From contig NZ_CP045875.1 of NCBI RefSeq assembly GCF_009649955.1, positions 2,922,001 through 2,986,000 of the forward strand: a DNA stretch of 64,000 bases, written 5' to 3'. The notes under the pieces were generated by a model, which made no database searches, had not been told where the DNA came from, and saw nothing but the letters and a program-made list of their open reading frames with translations. The stretch's first letter is position 1; each line of letters starts with the position of its first letter. Shown here piece by piece: positions 11,052-21,829 of the stretch. Origin of the DNA: Heliorestis convoluta (lineage in GTDB: Bacteria > Bacillota > Desulfitobacteriia > Heliobacteriales > Heliobacteriaceae). Both the position numbers and the translations under genes were made by a program.

Positions 11052-12107
11052 TTACGGCCAAATCCCTGGTCTGTCAATGCCCTCTGTCTCTGGCAGGTCA
11101 AAGAGTAGATTCATATTCTGAATCGCTTGACCAGCAGCACCTTTTACGAGGTTATCTATGGCTGTCGTAACAATAAGGCGCTTTGTTCTTTCATCAATGG
11201 TTAGACCGATAAAGACATAATTGGAACCGTAGCACCATTTCGTCTCTGGCCACTGATTCTCTTCTGTAATATGAATAAAGGGTTCTCCCCCATAAAAGTC
11301 TTTATAAATTTGCCGCACTTCAGTGGCTGTAATAGAAAGATTCTCTTGCAAGTCACAATAAATCGTAGCTAAGATGCCTCGTGTCATCGGCATAAGGTGT
11401 GGCGTAAAAGAAAGAGTTATGTCTTCTGGTGCAAGACCGAGCAAGGCGGCTGCTTCTTGTTCTATTTCCGGTGTATGGCGATGGGTTGCCACACCGTAGG
11501 CTTTCACGTTCTCGTTCACTTCTCCGTACAAAGAGCCTAACTTCGCACTTCGACCAGCACCGGAAATGCCTGATTTGGCATCTATAATAATTTTTTGAGG
11601 ATTGACGAGTTTATTTTTCAAAAGCGGTGCCAGCCCCAGAATTGAAGCCGTGGGATAGCAACCTGGATTGGCTACGATGACGCTTTTTCGAATCTTATCT
11701 CGATTGAGCTCCGGTAAACCATAAACAGCTTGTCCTAATAGTTCTGGTGCCTCGTGCTTTGTCTTATACCAGCTTTCATAGGTCTGAACTTGTCGAAACC
11801 GGAAATCGGCGCCTAGATCGATAACTTTTTTGCCCTGGCGATAGGCTTCCTGCGCCCAGGGAACAGATAAACCATGAGGTAGCGCAAGAAAAACGGCATC
11901 TACATCCGCCATGAGAGCTTCTACATTTTGCGCCTGACAAGTCAGACCGACGTGGTCTGTTAAGCTAGGATATACTTTTTCATAGGGCTGATCGACATAA
12001 CTTTGTGATGTTAGGGCTACAATTTCTACTTCTCGATGATGACTGAGAAGGCGCACCAGCTCAGCACCTGTATAGCCTGTTGATCCTACAATTGCAACTC
12101 GAATCAT
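11052..12107 (-). CDS. argC: N-acetyl-gamma-glutamyl-phosphate reductase
   Basis: The first gene of the arginine operon, 351 residues. It reduces N-acetylglutamyl phosphate with NADPH. The N-terminal dinucleotide fold shows VAIVGSTGYTGAELVRLL. The catalytic cysteine is in VANPGCYPTASILGLAPL, and the HRHTPEIEQE segment matches the family. GAGGAGG 9 nt upstream fixes the ATG at 12107. Its promoter and probable ArgR operator lie 50-80 nt upstream. Confidence 0.97.
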   Translation of the reverse strand: MIRVAIVGSTGYTGAELVRLLSHHREVEIVALTSQSYVDQPYEKVYPSLTDHVGLTCQAQNVEALMADVDAVFLALPHGLSVPWAQEAYRQGKKVIDLGADFRFRQVQTYESWYKTKHEAPELLGQAVYGLPELNRDKIRKSVIVANPGCYPTASILGLAPLLKNKLVNPQKIIIDAKSGISGAGRSAKLGSLYGEVNENVKAYGVATHRHTPEIEQEAAALLGLAPEDITLSFTPHLMPMTRGILATIYCDLQENLSITATEVRQIYKDFYGGEPFIHITEENQWPETKWCYGSNYVFIGLTIDERTKRLIVTTAIDNLVKGAAGQAIQNMNLLFDLPETEGIDRPGIWP

Positions 12108-12156
12108 CGATTGTCGCCTCCTCATTTTTTAGCGTGCACAAAATACATTGGGTATA

Positions 12157-12185
12157 ATTATACAGCCCTAAGAATATTCATTCAA
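12157..12185 (-). promoter_or_regulatory. argC promoter with overlapping ARG-box-like operator
   Basis: On the minus strand TTGAAT (12180-12185), a 17-bp spacer and TATAAT (12157-12162, within TGTATAAT) form a sigma-A promoter. The sequence TGAATGAATATTCT (12171-12184) overlaps the -35 element. It matches 9 of the 10 defined positions of the ARG-box core TGAAT-N4-ATTCA. ArgR/AhrC binding here would block the polymerase when arginine is high. Promoter elements are seen; the regulator is inferred. Confidence 0.7.
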
Positions 12186-12395
12186 GATTTTTCATGAAAA
12201 GATAGATAGAAGATTAAAGAAAGATTCCCTTGATGATCTTTTCTGCAATCTTGTCCCATACTCTTTCGCAAGCTCTTACATAATGTCGAAATAAGCAGAA
12301 ATAATAAACTCGAGTAAAAAACGATGGAGGTGAAACAATCGCCCTTACGCTTCCCGAAGCATTGAAAAATCCAATAAAAGGAAGGGTTTTTGTAA

Positions 12396-13802
12396 ATGCC
12401 AGAGTTGACGATTTTACATTGGATCTATCTACTCGTTGTACTTTGGGTTATCGGTTCCATGATCCTGCGTCGTGATGTTGTGCTTCCTTGTATCGTCGGT
12501 ATCTTTCTCATTGGTTGGGTTTTTGCAGAGTTTCAGTTAGTGGGCGCAGCCCAGACTGTCTTCCGAGCCCTAGAAACAGCTGGTACAGAGCTTTTTGACA
12601 TCATGCTCGTAATCGCGCTCATGGTCTCTATGTTGAAGGCCCTTCAAAGTATCGGCTCCGATGTTCTAATGGTCGCTCCTGCGAAGCGGTTTATGAAAAA
12701 ACCAACTGTTGCCTTCATAACACTAGCTAGCGTTATGTACATTGCTGCAACTTTCTTCTGGCCGACACCTGCCGTTGCGCTTGTAGGTACCATCTTGATT
12801 CCTGTTGCCATCAGCGCTGGACTAGCGCCCATGGCAGCTGCAATGGCTTTGAACTTAGCAGGTCATGGTATGGCTCTTTCTGGTGACGTTGTCTTACAAG
12901 GTGCACCAGCCATTACGGCAAGAGCAGCTGACGTAGACGTAGCCCAAATATTTACGATTGCTTGGTTCTTTGCTCTTATTACTGGTTTGATCGCTCTTAC
13001 AGTTGCTTACTTCACACTTCGCAGACGCAATGAGTTGGAAGCGAGTCCCGATGAAGCGAAGAAAAACGAGTTGCTAAAAGCAGCAGCAGAAGCACCAAAA
13101 CCAACAGGCGTATCAAAGTTTTTTGCTGCCGCCGTTCCAGCTATTTTCTTTTTGATCATCATCGTGATGATTCGTTCAAACTTAAACCCCGATATTCCTG
13201 ATATCAAGGGTGGAGGCGCCACCTCATTGTTAGGTGGTACAGCTGCTTTCTTCCTTCTCGCAGCTAGCTTAGGTGGTCACGGCAGTGCGGCACTTGAAAA
13301 AGTCGTCGGGTTCTTGCGGGAAGGGTTCCTCTTTTCGATCAAAATCTTTGCCGCTGTTATTCCGATTGCTGGCTTCTTCTTCTTAGGTGCACCAGGTCTT
13401 GCACCTGCTATTTTAGGAGAAGGTGCTCCCGGTTTTATGTTTGACCTTGGTACGGCTCTAGCCAACGTCTTGCCCCTGGGTACAATACCACTTGCTTTTG
13501 GTATAGTTCTTATTGGCATTATGACAGGCTTAGATGGATCTGGTTTCTCAGGCTTACCTCTTGTCGGTTCTCTCGCTAACGCCTTAGGCGGTCCTGCTGG
13601 CGTCGATGTAGCTACGCTCGCTGCTTTGGGACAAGTTGCTGCCATCTGGACTGGTGGTGGTACCTTAACGGCTTGGGCCTTCGGTGTTGTCGCTGATGCA
13701 GGGATTGCGGGTGTCAGTCCCATCGAGTTGGTGAGGCGAAACTTTGCTTGTGTTGGTGCCGGTCTTTTTGTAACCACCATTGTGGCTATATTAATTATGT
13801 AA
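12396..13802 (+). CDS. Multi-spanning membrane transporter of unknown substrate
   Basis: The only plus-strand gene recognised: 468 residues with about a dozen hydrophobic segments. The N-terminus is membrane-embedded (HWIYLLVVLWVIGSMI). A charged cytoplasmic loop lies near residues 205-240 (RRRNELEASPDEAKKNE). Glycine-rich re-entrant-like stretches include MALNLAGHGMALSGDVVLQG and ILIGIMTGLDGSGFSGLPL. This layout resembles transporters of the ion-transporter superfamily (GntP/DcuC/CitM-like), but I do not recognise the specific family. AAGGAAGGG precedes the ATG. It is divergent from argC across 288 bp and ends on its own terminator, so it is a one-gene unit. A link to arginine or organic-anion transport would be a guess. 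Confidence 0.75.
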   Translation: MPELTILHWIYLLVVLWVIGSMILRRDVVLPCIVGIFLIGWVFAEFQLVGAAQTVFRALETAGTELFDIMLVIALMVSMLKALQSIGSDVLMVAPAKRFMKKPTVAFITLASVMYIAATFFWPTPAVALVGTILIPVAISAGLAPMAAAMALNLAGHGMALSGDVVLQGAPAITARAADVDVAQIFTIAWFFALITGLIALTVAYFTLRRRNELEASPDEAKKNELLKAAAEAPKPTGVSKFFAAAVPAIFFLIIIVMIRSNLNPDIPDIKGGGATSLLGGTAAFFLLAASLGGHGSAALEKVVGFLREGFLFSIKIFAAVIPIAGFFFLGAPGLAPAILGEGAPGFMFDLGTALANVLPLGTIPLAFGIVLIGIMTGLDGSGFSGLPLVGSLANALGGPAGVDVATLAALGQVAAIWTGGGTLTAWAFGVVADAGIAGVSPIELVRRNFACVGAGLFVTTIVAILIM

Positions 13803-13828
13803 GGAGGGGCCATTACCCTCCTTTTTTC
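13801..13828 (+). terminator. Rho-independent terminator of the transporter gene
   Basis: AAGGAGGG (13801-13808) pairs with CCCTCCTT (13816-13823) and is followed by a T run. It overlaps the stop codon of the plus-strand transporter. Confidence 0.9.
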
Positions 13829-13853
13829 TCAATTATATAGGTAGAAAAAGTCG

Positions 13854-13884
13854 AAAAAAGCGTGATTGCTTATCACGCTTTTTT
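13854..13884. terminator. Bidirectional terminator between the convergent transporter and SLH genes
   Basis: A perfect 13-bp inverted repeat (13854-13866 with 13872-13884) has A6 on one side and T6 on the other. It can therefore end transcription from both the plus-strand transporter and the minus-strand SLH gene, whose stop is 7 nt away. Confidence 0.9.
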
Positions 13885-13890
13885 TCTTAT

Positions 13891-14901
13891 TTACGATGAT
13901 TCTTCCATTTTGTAAATCTTCCAGTCACCGTTTTGTTTTCGTAAATAGTAGTAAACTTCTTCCGTAATGGTACCACTTTCTTCAAATCCTGGCCCTTGTA
14001 GCGTTATACCATAGCTATAGCTGTATAGTACTTTTGCTGTCAGAGTGCTTTGTTCAAGTACTTTTGCTTCTTGCTTAATAGGGTCAATCAAGAACCTTGC
14101 CTGGGTAGATTCTGCCTGTTTCTTAAGCTCTTGTCCTTGAAAGAGTGTGGTCTGACGAGCAAGACCTACAGTATGCCTTACTGACTGAAGCAAAGAATAG
14201 TCTTGACGGTTTATTTCTTCAATTCCAGCATTTTCAAAAGCAAAAACAACATCGAGTAGCTCCTTTTGATCGGATAAGAAATGAGGGCTTTCTAGGTTAT
14301 CAAGGGTTTTAATGAGTACAGTTGCTGCTTCTGCTCGTGTTGCTTGTTGCTGGGGATAAAATAGACCGTCCTGATAACCACTTACAAGGCCCGCTTGTAC
14401 AGCATGGACAATCGGCTCTTCCATCCACGATCCTACAGGAACATCGGGAAAAGATCGTCTCTGCCCTGATAGAACGAGGCTTTCACCAGCTGCTCGACGT
14501 ACCATTGTTACCATTTCAGCTCGGCTTACAGGTCTGTGTGGAGAAAAGTTGCCTCTTTCATCACCTTGTACAATGCCTGCTGCTTTCGCTGCACCTGCAA
14601 CAGCGTAAAACCAATCGCTAGATTGAACATCAGGAAAAGTTACGGCAGAGTTTCCTATAGGTAGGTCAAAGGTTTTAACAACAAGAGTTAAAAACTCAGC
14701 TCTCGTAATGAGTCCATTCGGTCGAAAAGTACCGTCCGGATAGCCTTGTGTAATGTCCATATCCACAAATTCTTGAATCGTGTTCTCTGCCCAGTGACCC
14801 TTATGATCAGAGAATCCAACACTGCTTTGTGCCATAGCTTGTCCCGGAAGGAAGAAAAAAAGGCAGAGGACAAGCCATAACCAGGTTTTACTTTTTGCCA
14901 T
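13891..14901 (-). CDS. Exported protein with three SLH domains and a C-terminal NTF2-like region
   Basis: A 336-residue protein. A signal peptide (residues 1-24, ending AMA) is followed by three S-layer-homology repeats at about 29-75, 88-140 and 148-200. Each has a TRAE-like motif: ITRAEFL, VSRAEMV, ATRAEAA. SLH trios bind pyruvylated secondary cell-wall polymer and anchor proteins to the envelope. The C-terminal third (about 215-336) has no SLH character. It ends in YYYLRKQNGDWKIYKMEES, a pattern common in SnoaL/NTF2-like domains with a solvent-exposed pocket; that assignment is tentative. GAGGGG lies before ATG 14901. Confidence 0.85.
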   Translation of the reverse strand: MAKSKTWLWLVLCLFFFLPGQAMAQSSVGFSDHKGHWAENTIQEFVDMDITQGYPDGTFRPNGLITRAEFLTLVVKTFDLPIGNSAVTFPDVQSSDWFYAVAGAAKAAGIVQGDERGNFSPHRPVSRAEMVTMVRRAAGESLVLSGQRRSFPDVPVGSWMEEPIVHAVQAGLVSGYQDGLFYPQQQATRAEAATVLIKTLDNLESPHFLSDQKELLDVVFAFENAGIEEINRQDYSLLQSVRHTVGLARQTTLFQGQELKKQAESTQARFLIDPIKQEAKVLEQSTLTAKVLYSYSYGITLQGPGFEESGTITEEVYYYLRKQNGDWKIYKMEESS

Positions 14902-14988
14902 TTTGACACCCCTCGACCTAATATACTAATATCCTACCAGAATCAACGCTACCAAATCTATAGGGAATCCTTTACTTTTTCTCTACTA

Positions 14989-15747
14989 TTATGGTCTTTC
15001 CATGAAAAAAGTCTTTTTCTCTGGCGCTGCCTTTCCTTCTAGAAAACGAAGAATACCTGCCGTAATTCCTAAGGCTATCTGTTTTTGATGATTTTCTGTT
15101 CCTAGAAGCGCTTCTTCTGCAGGATTGGATAAAAATCCAATCTCTGTCATTACAGCTGGACAGTGGGATGTTCGTAACACAAAGTAATCTTCTGCTTTGG
15201 CTTGCCGTTTGTCTTTGTTTCCAATTCTTCGTGTTAATTCATTCTGGATATGTAGGGCCAATCTTCTGCCCTCTTCTGATCCAGGTTGGTAAAAAGTTTG
15301 ATGGCCTGACCATCTTGGTGAAGGAAAGCTGTTGCAGTGAATTGATATATAAGCGTCTGCATTGGCCGCTCTTGCTTTTTCTACGCGCTTCGTCAATTCT
15401 GCTCTTTGACTCCATCGTCCTGTAACAAGATTGTTATCGTCTTCTCGTGTCATGACAACGGTAACACCGTATTCTTCTAGATATTGTGCCACTCTTTTTG
15501 CAACTTGTAAGTTAATATCTTTTTCTAAAGTACCTTGCTTGCCTTTTGCCCCACCGTCTTGCCCACCGTGACCTGCATCAAGGACCACTACTTTTCCTTT
15601 AACAGCTTCACTGATTGCTTCTATAGCTTGTTCATTGCCACGATGGTACCACTGATAAGAACCAAAAAAGATGGCAAAAACAATAAAAGTGGTCACTGCT
15701 ATCATAAGAAGCCTTTTAACTCGCCCAATGATCAATATAACAGACAT
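14989..15747 (-). CDS. cwlD: N-acetylmuramoyl-L-alanine amidase CwlD
   Basis: A protein of 252 residues with an N-terminal membrane anchor (about 15-33) and an Amidase_3 zinc domain. Zinc and catalytic residues are visible in VLDAGHGGQDGG (His), GTLEKDINL (Glu), YISIHCNSF (His) and VMTEIGFLSNPAEE (Glu). CwlD strips the peptide from MurNAc in the forespore cortex, making the muramic-delta-lactam that germination enzymes recognise. Its presence implies spore formation. ATG 15747 has GGGAGG 7 nt upstream. Confidence 0.9.
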   Translation of the reverse strand: MSVILIIGRVKRLLMIAVTTFIVFAIFFGSYQWYHRGNEQAIEAISEAVKGKVVVLDAGHGGQDGGAKGKQGTLEKDINLQVAKRVAQYLEEYGVTVVMTREDDNNLVTGRWSQRAELTKRVEKARAANADAYISIHCNSFPSPRWSGHQTFYQPGSEEGRRLALHIQNELTRRIGNKDKRQAKAEDYFVLRTSHCPAVMTEIGFLSNPAEEALLGTENHQKQIALGITAGILRFLEGKAAPEKKTFFMERP

Positions 15748-15800
15748 GCGCACGCCTCCCCTCTCCCAAAAATTTATGCGCCGGGGAAAAGCGGCAAAAC

Positions 15801-15836
15801 AAAAAAGCGCCGAACTTTTACAGTTCGACGCTTTTT
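15801..15836 (-). terminator. Rho-independent terminator of groESL
   Basis: A stem with one C/A mismatch (15802-15815 with 15823-15836) is followed on the minus strand by a T run. It lies 16 nt after the groEL stop codon. Confidence 0.9.
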
Positions 15837-15851
15837 CGCTGTAGCCACTGG

Positions 15852-17495
<1,644 letters not shown>

Positions 17496-17511
17496 TTACC
17501 TCCTTCTGATT

Positions 17512-17796
17512 TTACAGTACAGCCAGAATGTCCCGCTCGTTGAGGATTAGATACTCTGTACCTTCCAACTTTACTTCTGTACCAGAGTATTTGCTGTAAA
17601 TAACACGGTCGCCTACAGCAACTTCTATGGCAGCTCTTTCACCGTTTTCAAGCAGACGACCTGCACCAACGGCAACGATTTCTCCTTGCTGAGGCTTTTC
17701 TTTGGCTGTGTCAGGCATAATGATGCCGCTTGCCGTTTTTTCTTCTGCTTCTAAAGGCTTCACGACAACACGATCAGCGAGAGGCTTGATGTTCAT
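17512..17796 (-). CDS. groES: Co-chaperonin GroES (Hsp10)
   Basis: A 94-residue lid protein that caps Gro[16 protein letters not shown] at the N-terminus and [18 protein letters not shown] near residues 64-81 are characteristic. The mobile loop around residues 18-33 carries [11 protein letters not shown], which binds the GroEL apical domain. It is the first gene of the groESL operon, with the CIRCE operator 56 nt upstream. Confidence 0.99.
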   Translation of the reverse strand: MNIKPLADRVVVKPLEAEEKTASGIIMPDTAKEKPQQGEIVAVGAGRLLENGERAAIEVAVGDRVIYSKYSGTEVKLEGTEYLILNERDILAVL

Positions 17797-17852
17797 ACGG
17801 AAAGGAACCCTCCTTACAGAATATGTTTATTATAGAGTTTGCATTTTTATTG

Positions 17853-17879
17853 TTAGCACTCAGGTTAGGCGAGTGCTAA
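17853..17879 (-). promoter_or_regulatory. CIRCE operator (HrcA-binding site) of groESL
   Basis: TTAGCACTC (17853-17861), a 9-bp spacer and GAGTGCTAA (17871-17879) match the CIRCE consensus without mismatch. The site lies just downstream of the groES -10 element, so HrcA would repress transcription at its start. hrcA itself is not in the window. Confidence 0.97.
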
Positions 17880-17891
17880 CACACAGTTATT

Positions 17892-17920
17892 ATAATAGGG
17901 AGCGCTTACCAAGGATGCAA
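17892..17920 (-). promoter_or_regulatory. Sigma-A promoter of groESL
   Basis: On the minus strand TTGCAT (17915-17920), a 17-bp spacer and TATTAT (17892-17897) form the promoter directly upstream of CIRCE. The rest of the 336-bp gap between groES and the MCP gene (about 17921-18057) shows no gene or clear signal. Confidence 0.7.
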
Positions 17921-18057
17921 ACTCCTTCTCCGCCTATATGGCGAAATTAGCTCCCGAAAATAAATATTTCCCTCTTTTTTTACCAATATACACCTCCGTG
18001 AAATTTTTTTTGAGGAAACAAGAAAAAATTGTAACAAACAGGAAGTTGTTAAATTAT

Positions 18058-18100
18058 AGAAAAGGAAAGCGTAAACGTTTTAATTCGTTTACGCTTTCCT
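18058..18100 (-). terminator. Terminator after the first MCP gene
   Basis: A perfect 15-bp inverted repeat (18063-18077 with 18086-18100) is followed on the minus strand by TTTTCT. It lies 33 nt after the MCP stop codon. Confidence 0.85.
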
Positions 18101-18132
18101 AATGAAAAAGTATGGGAAAAGGCGAACGGTCT

Positions 18133-19719
18133 TTATATCGTGAACTTCTTCGCTGCTTCTTGTAGTTCCATTGCTTGGTTGGCCGAAGCTTCCGTGGCGC
18201 CCGCTGTTTCCTCGGCTGCTGCCGATGTTTCTTCCGTTATAGCGGCTACGCTCTGGACAGCATTAGATGATTCCTCCGATAATGCTGCTTGTTCCTCGGC
18301 AGCGGCGGCAATTTCTGTGACTTCACGATTTGTCTCGGTCACTTGAGTTTGTATCTCTTCAAAAGCTTCTCCAGCTTGTTGTACTAACATTCGTCCATCA
18401 CCAGCTGACTGTACTGCTTTCTCCGTAATAGACTGGATATTTTTAATTAACAAAGCAATTTCTTTGGTTGCTCCACTAGAACGTTCTGCCAATTTACGTA
18501 CCTCTTCGGCTACAACAGCAAAACCTTTTCCAGCGTCACCGGCTCTTGCTGCTTCAATGGCTGCATTGAGTGCGAGAAGATTGGTCTGAGAAGCAATATC
18601 GTCAATCATTTCCACAATTTCACCAATCTTTTCTGAGTTCTCTCCTAGCTTCGTAACATGAGATGCAACCTCATCCATGCCTTCGATCGTTTTTAGAATC
18701 GTTGTACCGCCTTCTTGTGTTGTATTGCTAGCTCGCTCAGATGCTAAGGCTGCTTTTTCTGATGATTGTGCCATTTGGTTGGCTGCATTGGCCATTTCTG
18801 ATAAAAGTGTTGACAAAGCCTGCACTTGATCCGCTTGTGATTGTGCCCCGGCTGCCATTTCTTCTGCAGAAGCTGAGATCTGTTGACTTGTTGCAGCCAC
18901 TGTTTGAGAACCTTCTTGAACTTGTCTAACGAAATTTTGTAATTGCTCCATCATTTGATTAAATGATTGGGTTAGGCTTCCTGTCTCATCGGTAGACAAA
19001 AGGATTCCCTTGCCTGTTAAGTCACCTTTTTTTGCTTGAGCCATTAATGTCTCCAACTGTTGAATTGGTTGAACAATTATTCTGGAGATATAGAGACCTA
19101 AAAAGACACTAAAGACAATTGCAAAGATTGTAATTCCTACTATGATTAGAAAAGCTCTTTCGAAAGCCTGGGCCGATGTTACTTGAAGTTCTTCTGCTAC
19201 CGATGCATTAAAAGCGGCTAATTCTTGTAGTACTACATTGGCCCGCTCAATATGTGGCGTTGCTACTTCATCATAGTAACGCTGTGCTTCCTCTTGTTGA
19301 CCTCGAAGGGCCATTGTGATAATTCTTTCTTCTTCTCTTTGGTATGTAGCCAGCGCATCTTTCAATCTTGGTATGCGCTCACTTTCATAGGCCAGTAAAA
19401 AGGTTTGTTCAAAACTTCTAATGATTTGATGTATTTGCTCCTTTTCTTGCTCAATGGTTTGAACAATTGCCTGGCTTTCCATCGATCCCTGTGCATCAAA
19501 AAGCTGTTCCATCTCTAGTTCAATCGTTTTTAATGACGTAAGTGCTTCATTAAGTTCTTTAACAGGCACAAGACGATCAAAGTACATCTCTTGGGCACTG
19601 TTATTCATCTGGGTCATATAGTAATAACCAGTATAGCCTATGGCTGCTAATGAGATTGCTGCTAATAATATTAAAAACAACAATTTTTGAGCAATCCTCA
19701 TATTGCGAATCCAGCGCAT
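18133..19719 (-). CDS. Methyl-accepting chemotaxis protein (4-helix-bundle sensor)
   Basis: A 528-residue transmembrane chemoreceptor. It has TM1 at about residues 12-34 and an extracytoplasmic helical sensor of about 150 residues (4HB_MCP type). TM2 is at about 190-212, a HAMP segment at about 213-265, then a long MCP signalling coiled coil to the C-terminus. The hairpin tip that contacts CheA/CheW is [20 protein letters not shown]. No C-terminal CheR-docking pentapeptide is present. ATG 19719 has AAGGGG upstream; an in-frame start at 19770 lacks a ribosome site. The ligand cannot be inferred. It is separated from the next MCP gene by a terminator, so it may have its own promoter. Confidence 0.93.
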   Translation of the reverse strand: MRWIRNMRIAQKLLFLILLAAISLAAIGYTGYYYMTQMNNSAQEMYFDRLVPVKELNEALTSLKTIELEMEQLFDAQGSMESQAIVQTIEQEKEQIHQIIRSFEQTFLLAYESERIPRLKDALATYQREEERIITMALRGQQEEAQRYYDEVATPHIERANVVLQELAAFNASVAEELQVTSAQAFERAFLIIVGITIFAIVFSVFLGLYISRIIVQPIQQLETLMAQAKKGDLTGKGILLSTDETGSLTQSFNQMMEQLQNFVRQVQEGSQTVAATSQQISASAEEMAAGAQSQADQVQALSTLLSEMANAANQMAQSSEKAALASERASNTTQEGGTTILKTIEGMDEVASHVTKLGENSEKIGEIVEMIDDIASQTNLLALNAAIEAARAGDAGKGFAVVAEEVRKLAERSSGATKEIALLIKNIQSITEKAVQSAGDGRMLVQQAGEAFEEIQTQVTETNREVTEIAAAAEEQAALSEESSNAVQSVAAITEETSAAAEETAGATEASANQAMELQEAAKKFTI

Positions 19720-19756
19720 CGTTAGCACCCCTTTTTTTACCTTCCTATGGTTGTTT

Positions 19757-19801
19757 GAAAAAATAAGCATAAATCGCTATACTTTTCGATTTATGCTTAT
19801 T
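19757..19801 (-). terminator. Terminator between the two MCP genes
   Basis: A perfect 15-bp inverted repeat (19762-19776 with 19787-19801) is followed on the minus strand by a T run. It lies 34 nt after the upstream MCP gene and would end the cheA-STAS-MCP transcript. Confidence 0.88.
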
Positions 19802-19835
19802 AAAAAGCTACCAAAGAAGACTTATTTTGATTTAA

Positions 19836-21422
19836 TTATACTTTGTATTTCGTTGCTGCTTCTTGTAATTCTGTAGCCAGATGGGACATGGACTGAATCG
19901 CTCCAGCCATTTCTTCTACTCCGGCCGACGTTTCTTCGGCAATGGCAGCTACACTCTGAACAGCTTTGGTTGCTTGATCAGAAGTTGCAGCTTGCTCTTC
20001 TGCAGCAGCAGCGATTTCATTCACCTCTCCTGCTGTTTGCCTCACTTGATCTTGAATGGTGTTAAAAGCTTCACCAGCTTTCTGTGTATATTCTCTCCCT
20101 GACTTCACAGCGTCTACTGCTTTATCCGTATCTGCTTGAATTCCTTTAATCAGTGTGGCGATTTCTTTCGTTGCCATACCAGAACGCTCTGCGAGCTTGC
20201 GTACTTCGTCAGCGACAACGGCAAAACCTTTTCCTGCATCACCAGCACGGGCTGCTTCAATGGCTGCATTCAAAGCCAGTAAGTTGGTCTGGGAGGCAAT
20301 GTCATCAATCATTTCTACAATTTCTCCGATTTTTTCCGAGCTTCGTCCTAAGTTCATAACGTTATTCGACACATTATCCATTCCGGACACCGTTTTATCT
20401 ATGATGGAGGCGCCTTCTACCGTTGAAGCAGTCGTGCTATCGGAAGCAAGGGCTGCTTTCTGTGCGGATTGGGCTACTTGATTGGCTGCTCCAGCCATAT
20501 CGGTCATCATCGTAGAGATGCTTTGTGCTTCTTCAGCCTGTGCTTGCGATCCACTGGCCATTTGTTCTGATGATGCAGAAAGCTGTTGACTAGAAGCAGC
20601 TACGGCTTCGGCACCTTCTTGAACTTTTTTGACAAACTGTCGTAAATTGATGACCATAACATGGATAGAGCGGGATAGTGAAGATAATTCGTCATCACCT
20701 TCGGTATGTTGTGCATTTTCCGTTAGATCGCCTTTTGAAATTTTAGTTGCTATTTTTTCAAGATCTTCTAAGGGGCGTGCGATAGTACGTGAAACGTAGT
20801 ACCCCAATCCAAAGGATATAAGAGCACCTGCAGCAATAATCAGTATCATTGTATTCCGAGTAGAATTGTATAGTGTATCGGTATGCGCTTTTGCTTCTCC
20901 GGCCAGGCGCACTTGTAGTAGAATTAGGTTTTCCAAGCTCTCATCCAGTGTTAAGGCTATATTACGGGCTTGACCTGCTATTTGCGTCGCCCCTTGCACG
21001 TTGCCATTTAAGCTTTCTTGTATACTTCTATCAACAATGGGCGTATATTCTCGAAGAGCTGCTTCTATGTCATTAAGCAATCTTTGCTCTTCAGCCTCTA
21101 AGTTGCTTTCTTTATAAAGCGCTAAGTTCGCCCCTAATTCTGTAAGATAATTTTGACCCCTTTGTCTCCAGATGTCTTTCTCTTCTACCGTAGTGGCTAA
21201 GTAATGATTGTAAATGGTAACTCGATAGGCTTGTAAGTTCGCTTTAACTTCTCCTAAATAACGTGTTGGGTGCAGACTTTCTTCATACATGATATCAATT
21301 TCTTCATTTAGAACTTGTAGATTATACATTCCGAAGATACCAATCGATATCAAGACAATTGTAGAAAAAAGAATTACAAGCAAGATACGGCTACCTACTT
21401 TAATTTTTAAAAATCGCTTCAT
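19836..21422 (-). CDS. Methyl-accepting chemotaxis protein (second copy)
   Basis: Also 528 residues and built like its neighbour: TM1 at about 12-34, a helical sensor domain, TM2 at about 190-210, HAMP, and an MCP signalling domain. The hairpin tip is identical to the neighbour's, while the sensor halves differ strongly (this one carries [22 protein letters not shown]-like content near residues 36-57). The pair looks like a duplication whose sensors diverged. It follows the STAS gene by 45 nt and probably belongs to the cheA operon. Confidence 0.93.
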   Translation of the reverse strand: MKRFLKIKVGSRILLVILFSTIVLISIGIFGMYNLQVLNEEIDIMYEESLHPTRYLGEVKANLQAYRVTIYNHYLATTVEEKDIWRQRGQNYLTELGANLALYKESNLEAEEQRLLNDIEAALREYTPIVDRSIQESLNGNVQGATQIAGQARNIALTLDESLENLILLQVRLAGEAKAHTDTLYNSTRNTMILIIAAGALISFGLGYYVSRTIARPLEDLEKIATKISKGDLTENAQHTEGDDELSSLSRSIHVMVINLRQFVKKVQEGAEAVAASSQQLSASSEQMASGSQAQAEEAQSISTMMTDMAGAANQVAQSAQKAALASDSTTASTVEGASIIDKTVSGMDNVSNNVMNLGRSSEKIGEIVEMIDDIASQTNLLALNAAIEAARAGDAGKGFAVVADEVRKLAERSGMATKEIATLIKGIQADTDKAVDAVKSGREYTQKAGEAFNTIQDQVRQTAGEVNEIAAAAEEQAATSDQATKAVQSVAAIAEETSAGVEEMAGAIQSMSHLATELQEAATKYKV

Positions 21423-21467
21423 GAAATCACTTCCTTTCTAATTGCTTTGGTTCTTTTGGGATATATG

Positions 21468-21812
21468 CTATTTGCTTTCCTGGTAAAAATAAGCGACTGC
21501 TTTTTCTTCGTTCTCTACAATAGTAATTACTTTGTGAAGCCTTATCATCTCTAATACGGTACGAACGTTATCGGAAATATTACAAAGAACTATGTCACCT
21601 TTCTTTTCTTTATATTTTTTATAGATTTGAATAAGGTATCCAATAGCCTCACTGGTAATGAAGCTAACACCAAGATTTATAATCAACCTATCATTTTCTT
21701 CCGGCAACTTTTGAAAGGCCAATTTTAATTTTTGTGCATTCGCTGCTCCAATGCTGCCATAAAAACGAAGTACCGTTATACCTTCTTTTTCTTTCATTTC
21801 GAAGTCCAGCAA
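21468..21812 (-). CDS. STAS-domain protein (anti-sigma-factor antagonist type)
   Basis: A single 114-residue STAS domain: MKEKEGITVLRFYGSIGAAN forms the first strands. RLIINLGVSFITSEAIGYL holds the conserved phosphorylatable serine position (Ser54), and a C-terminal helix follows. Such proteins switch partners when a kinase phosphorylates that serine. No partner RsbW-like kinase is encoded here. Start is TTG 21812 with GGGGGAGG upstream, 17 nt after the cheA stop, so it is co-transcribed with cheA and the adjacent MCP gene. Confidence 0.85.
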   Translation of the reverse strand: MLDFEMKEKEGITVLRFYGSIGAANAQKLKLAFQKLPEENDRLIINLGVSFITSEAIGYLIQIYKKYKEKKGDIVLCNISDNVRTVLEMIRLHKVITIVENEEKAVAYFYQESK

Positions 21813-21829
21813 AGCTGTCCTCCCCCTTT

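Noticed and set aside
12326-12340. A strong GGAGGTG ribosome-binding-like site followed by AAACAATC
   Set aside because: No start codon stands at the right distance. The frame after it ends soon and does not match the transporter frame, whose own AAGGAAGGG site is adequate.
12200-12395. Riboswitch upstream of the transporter gene
   Set aside because: The leader is AT-rich with only short pairings, and no known riboswitch core could be recognised.
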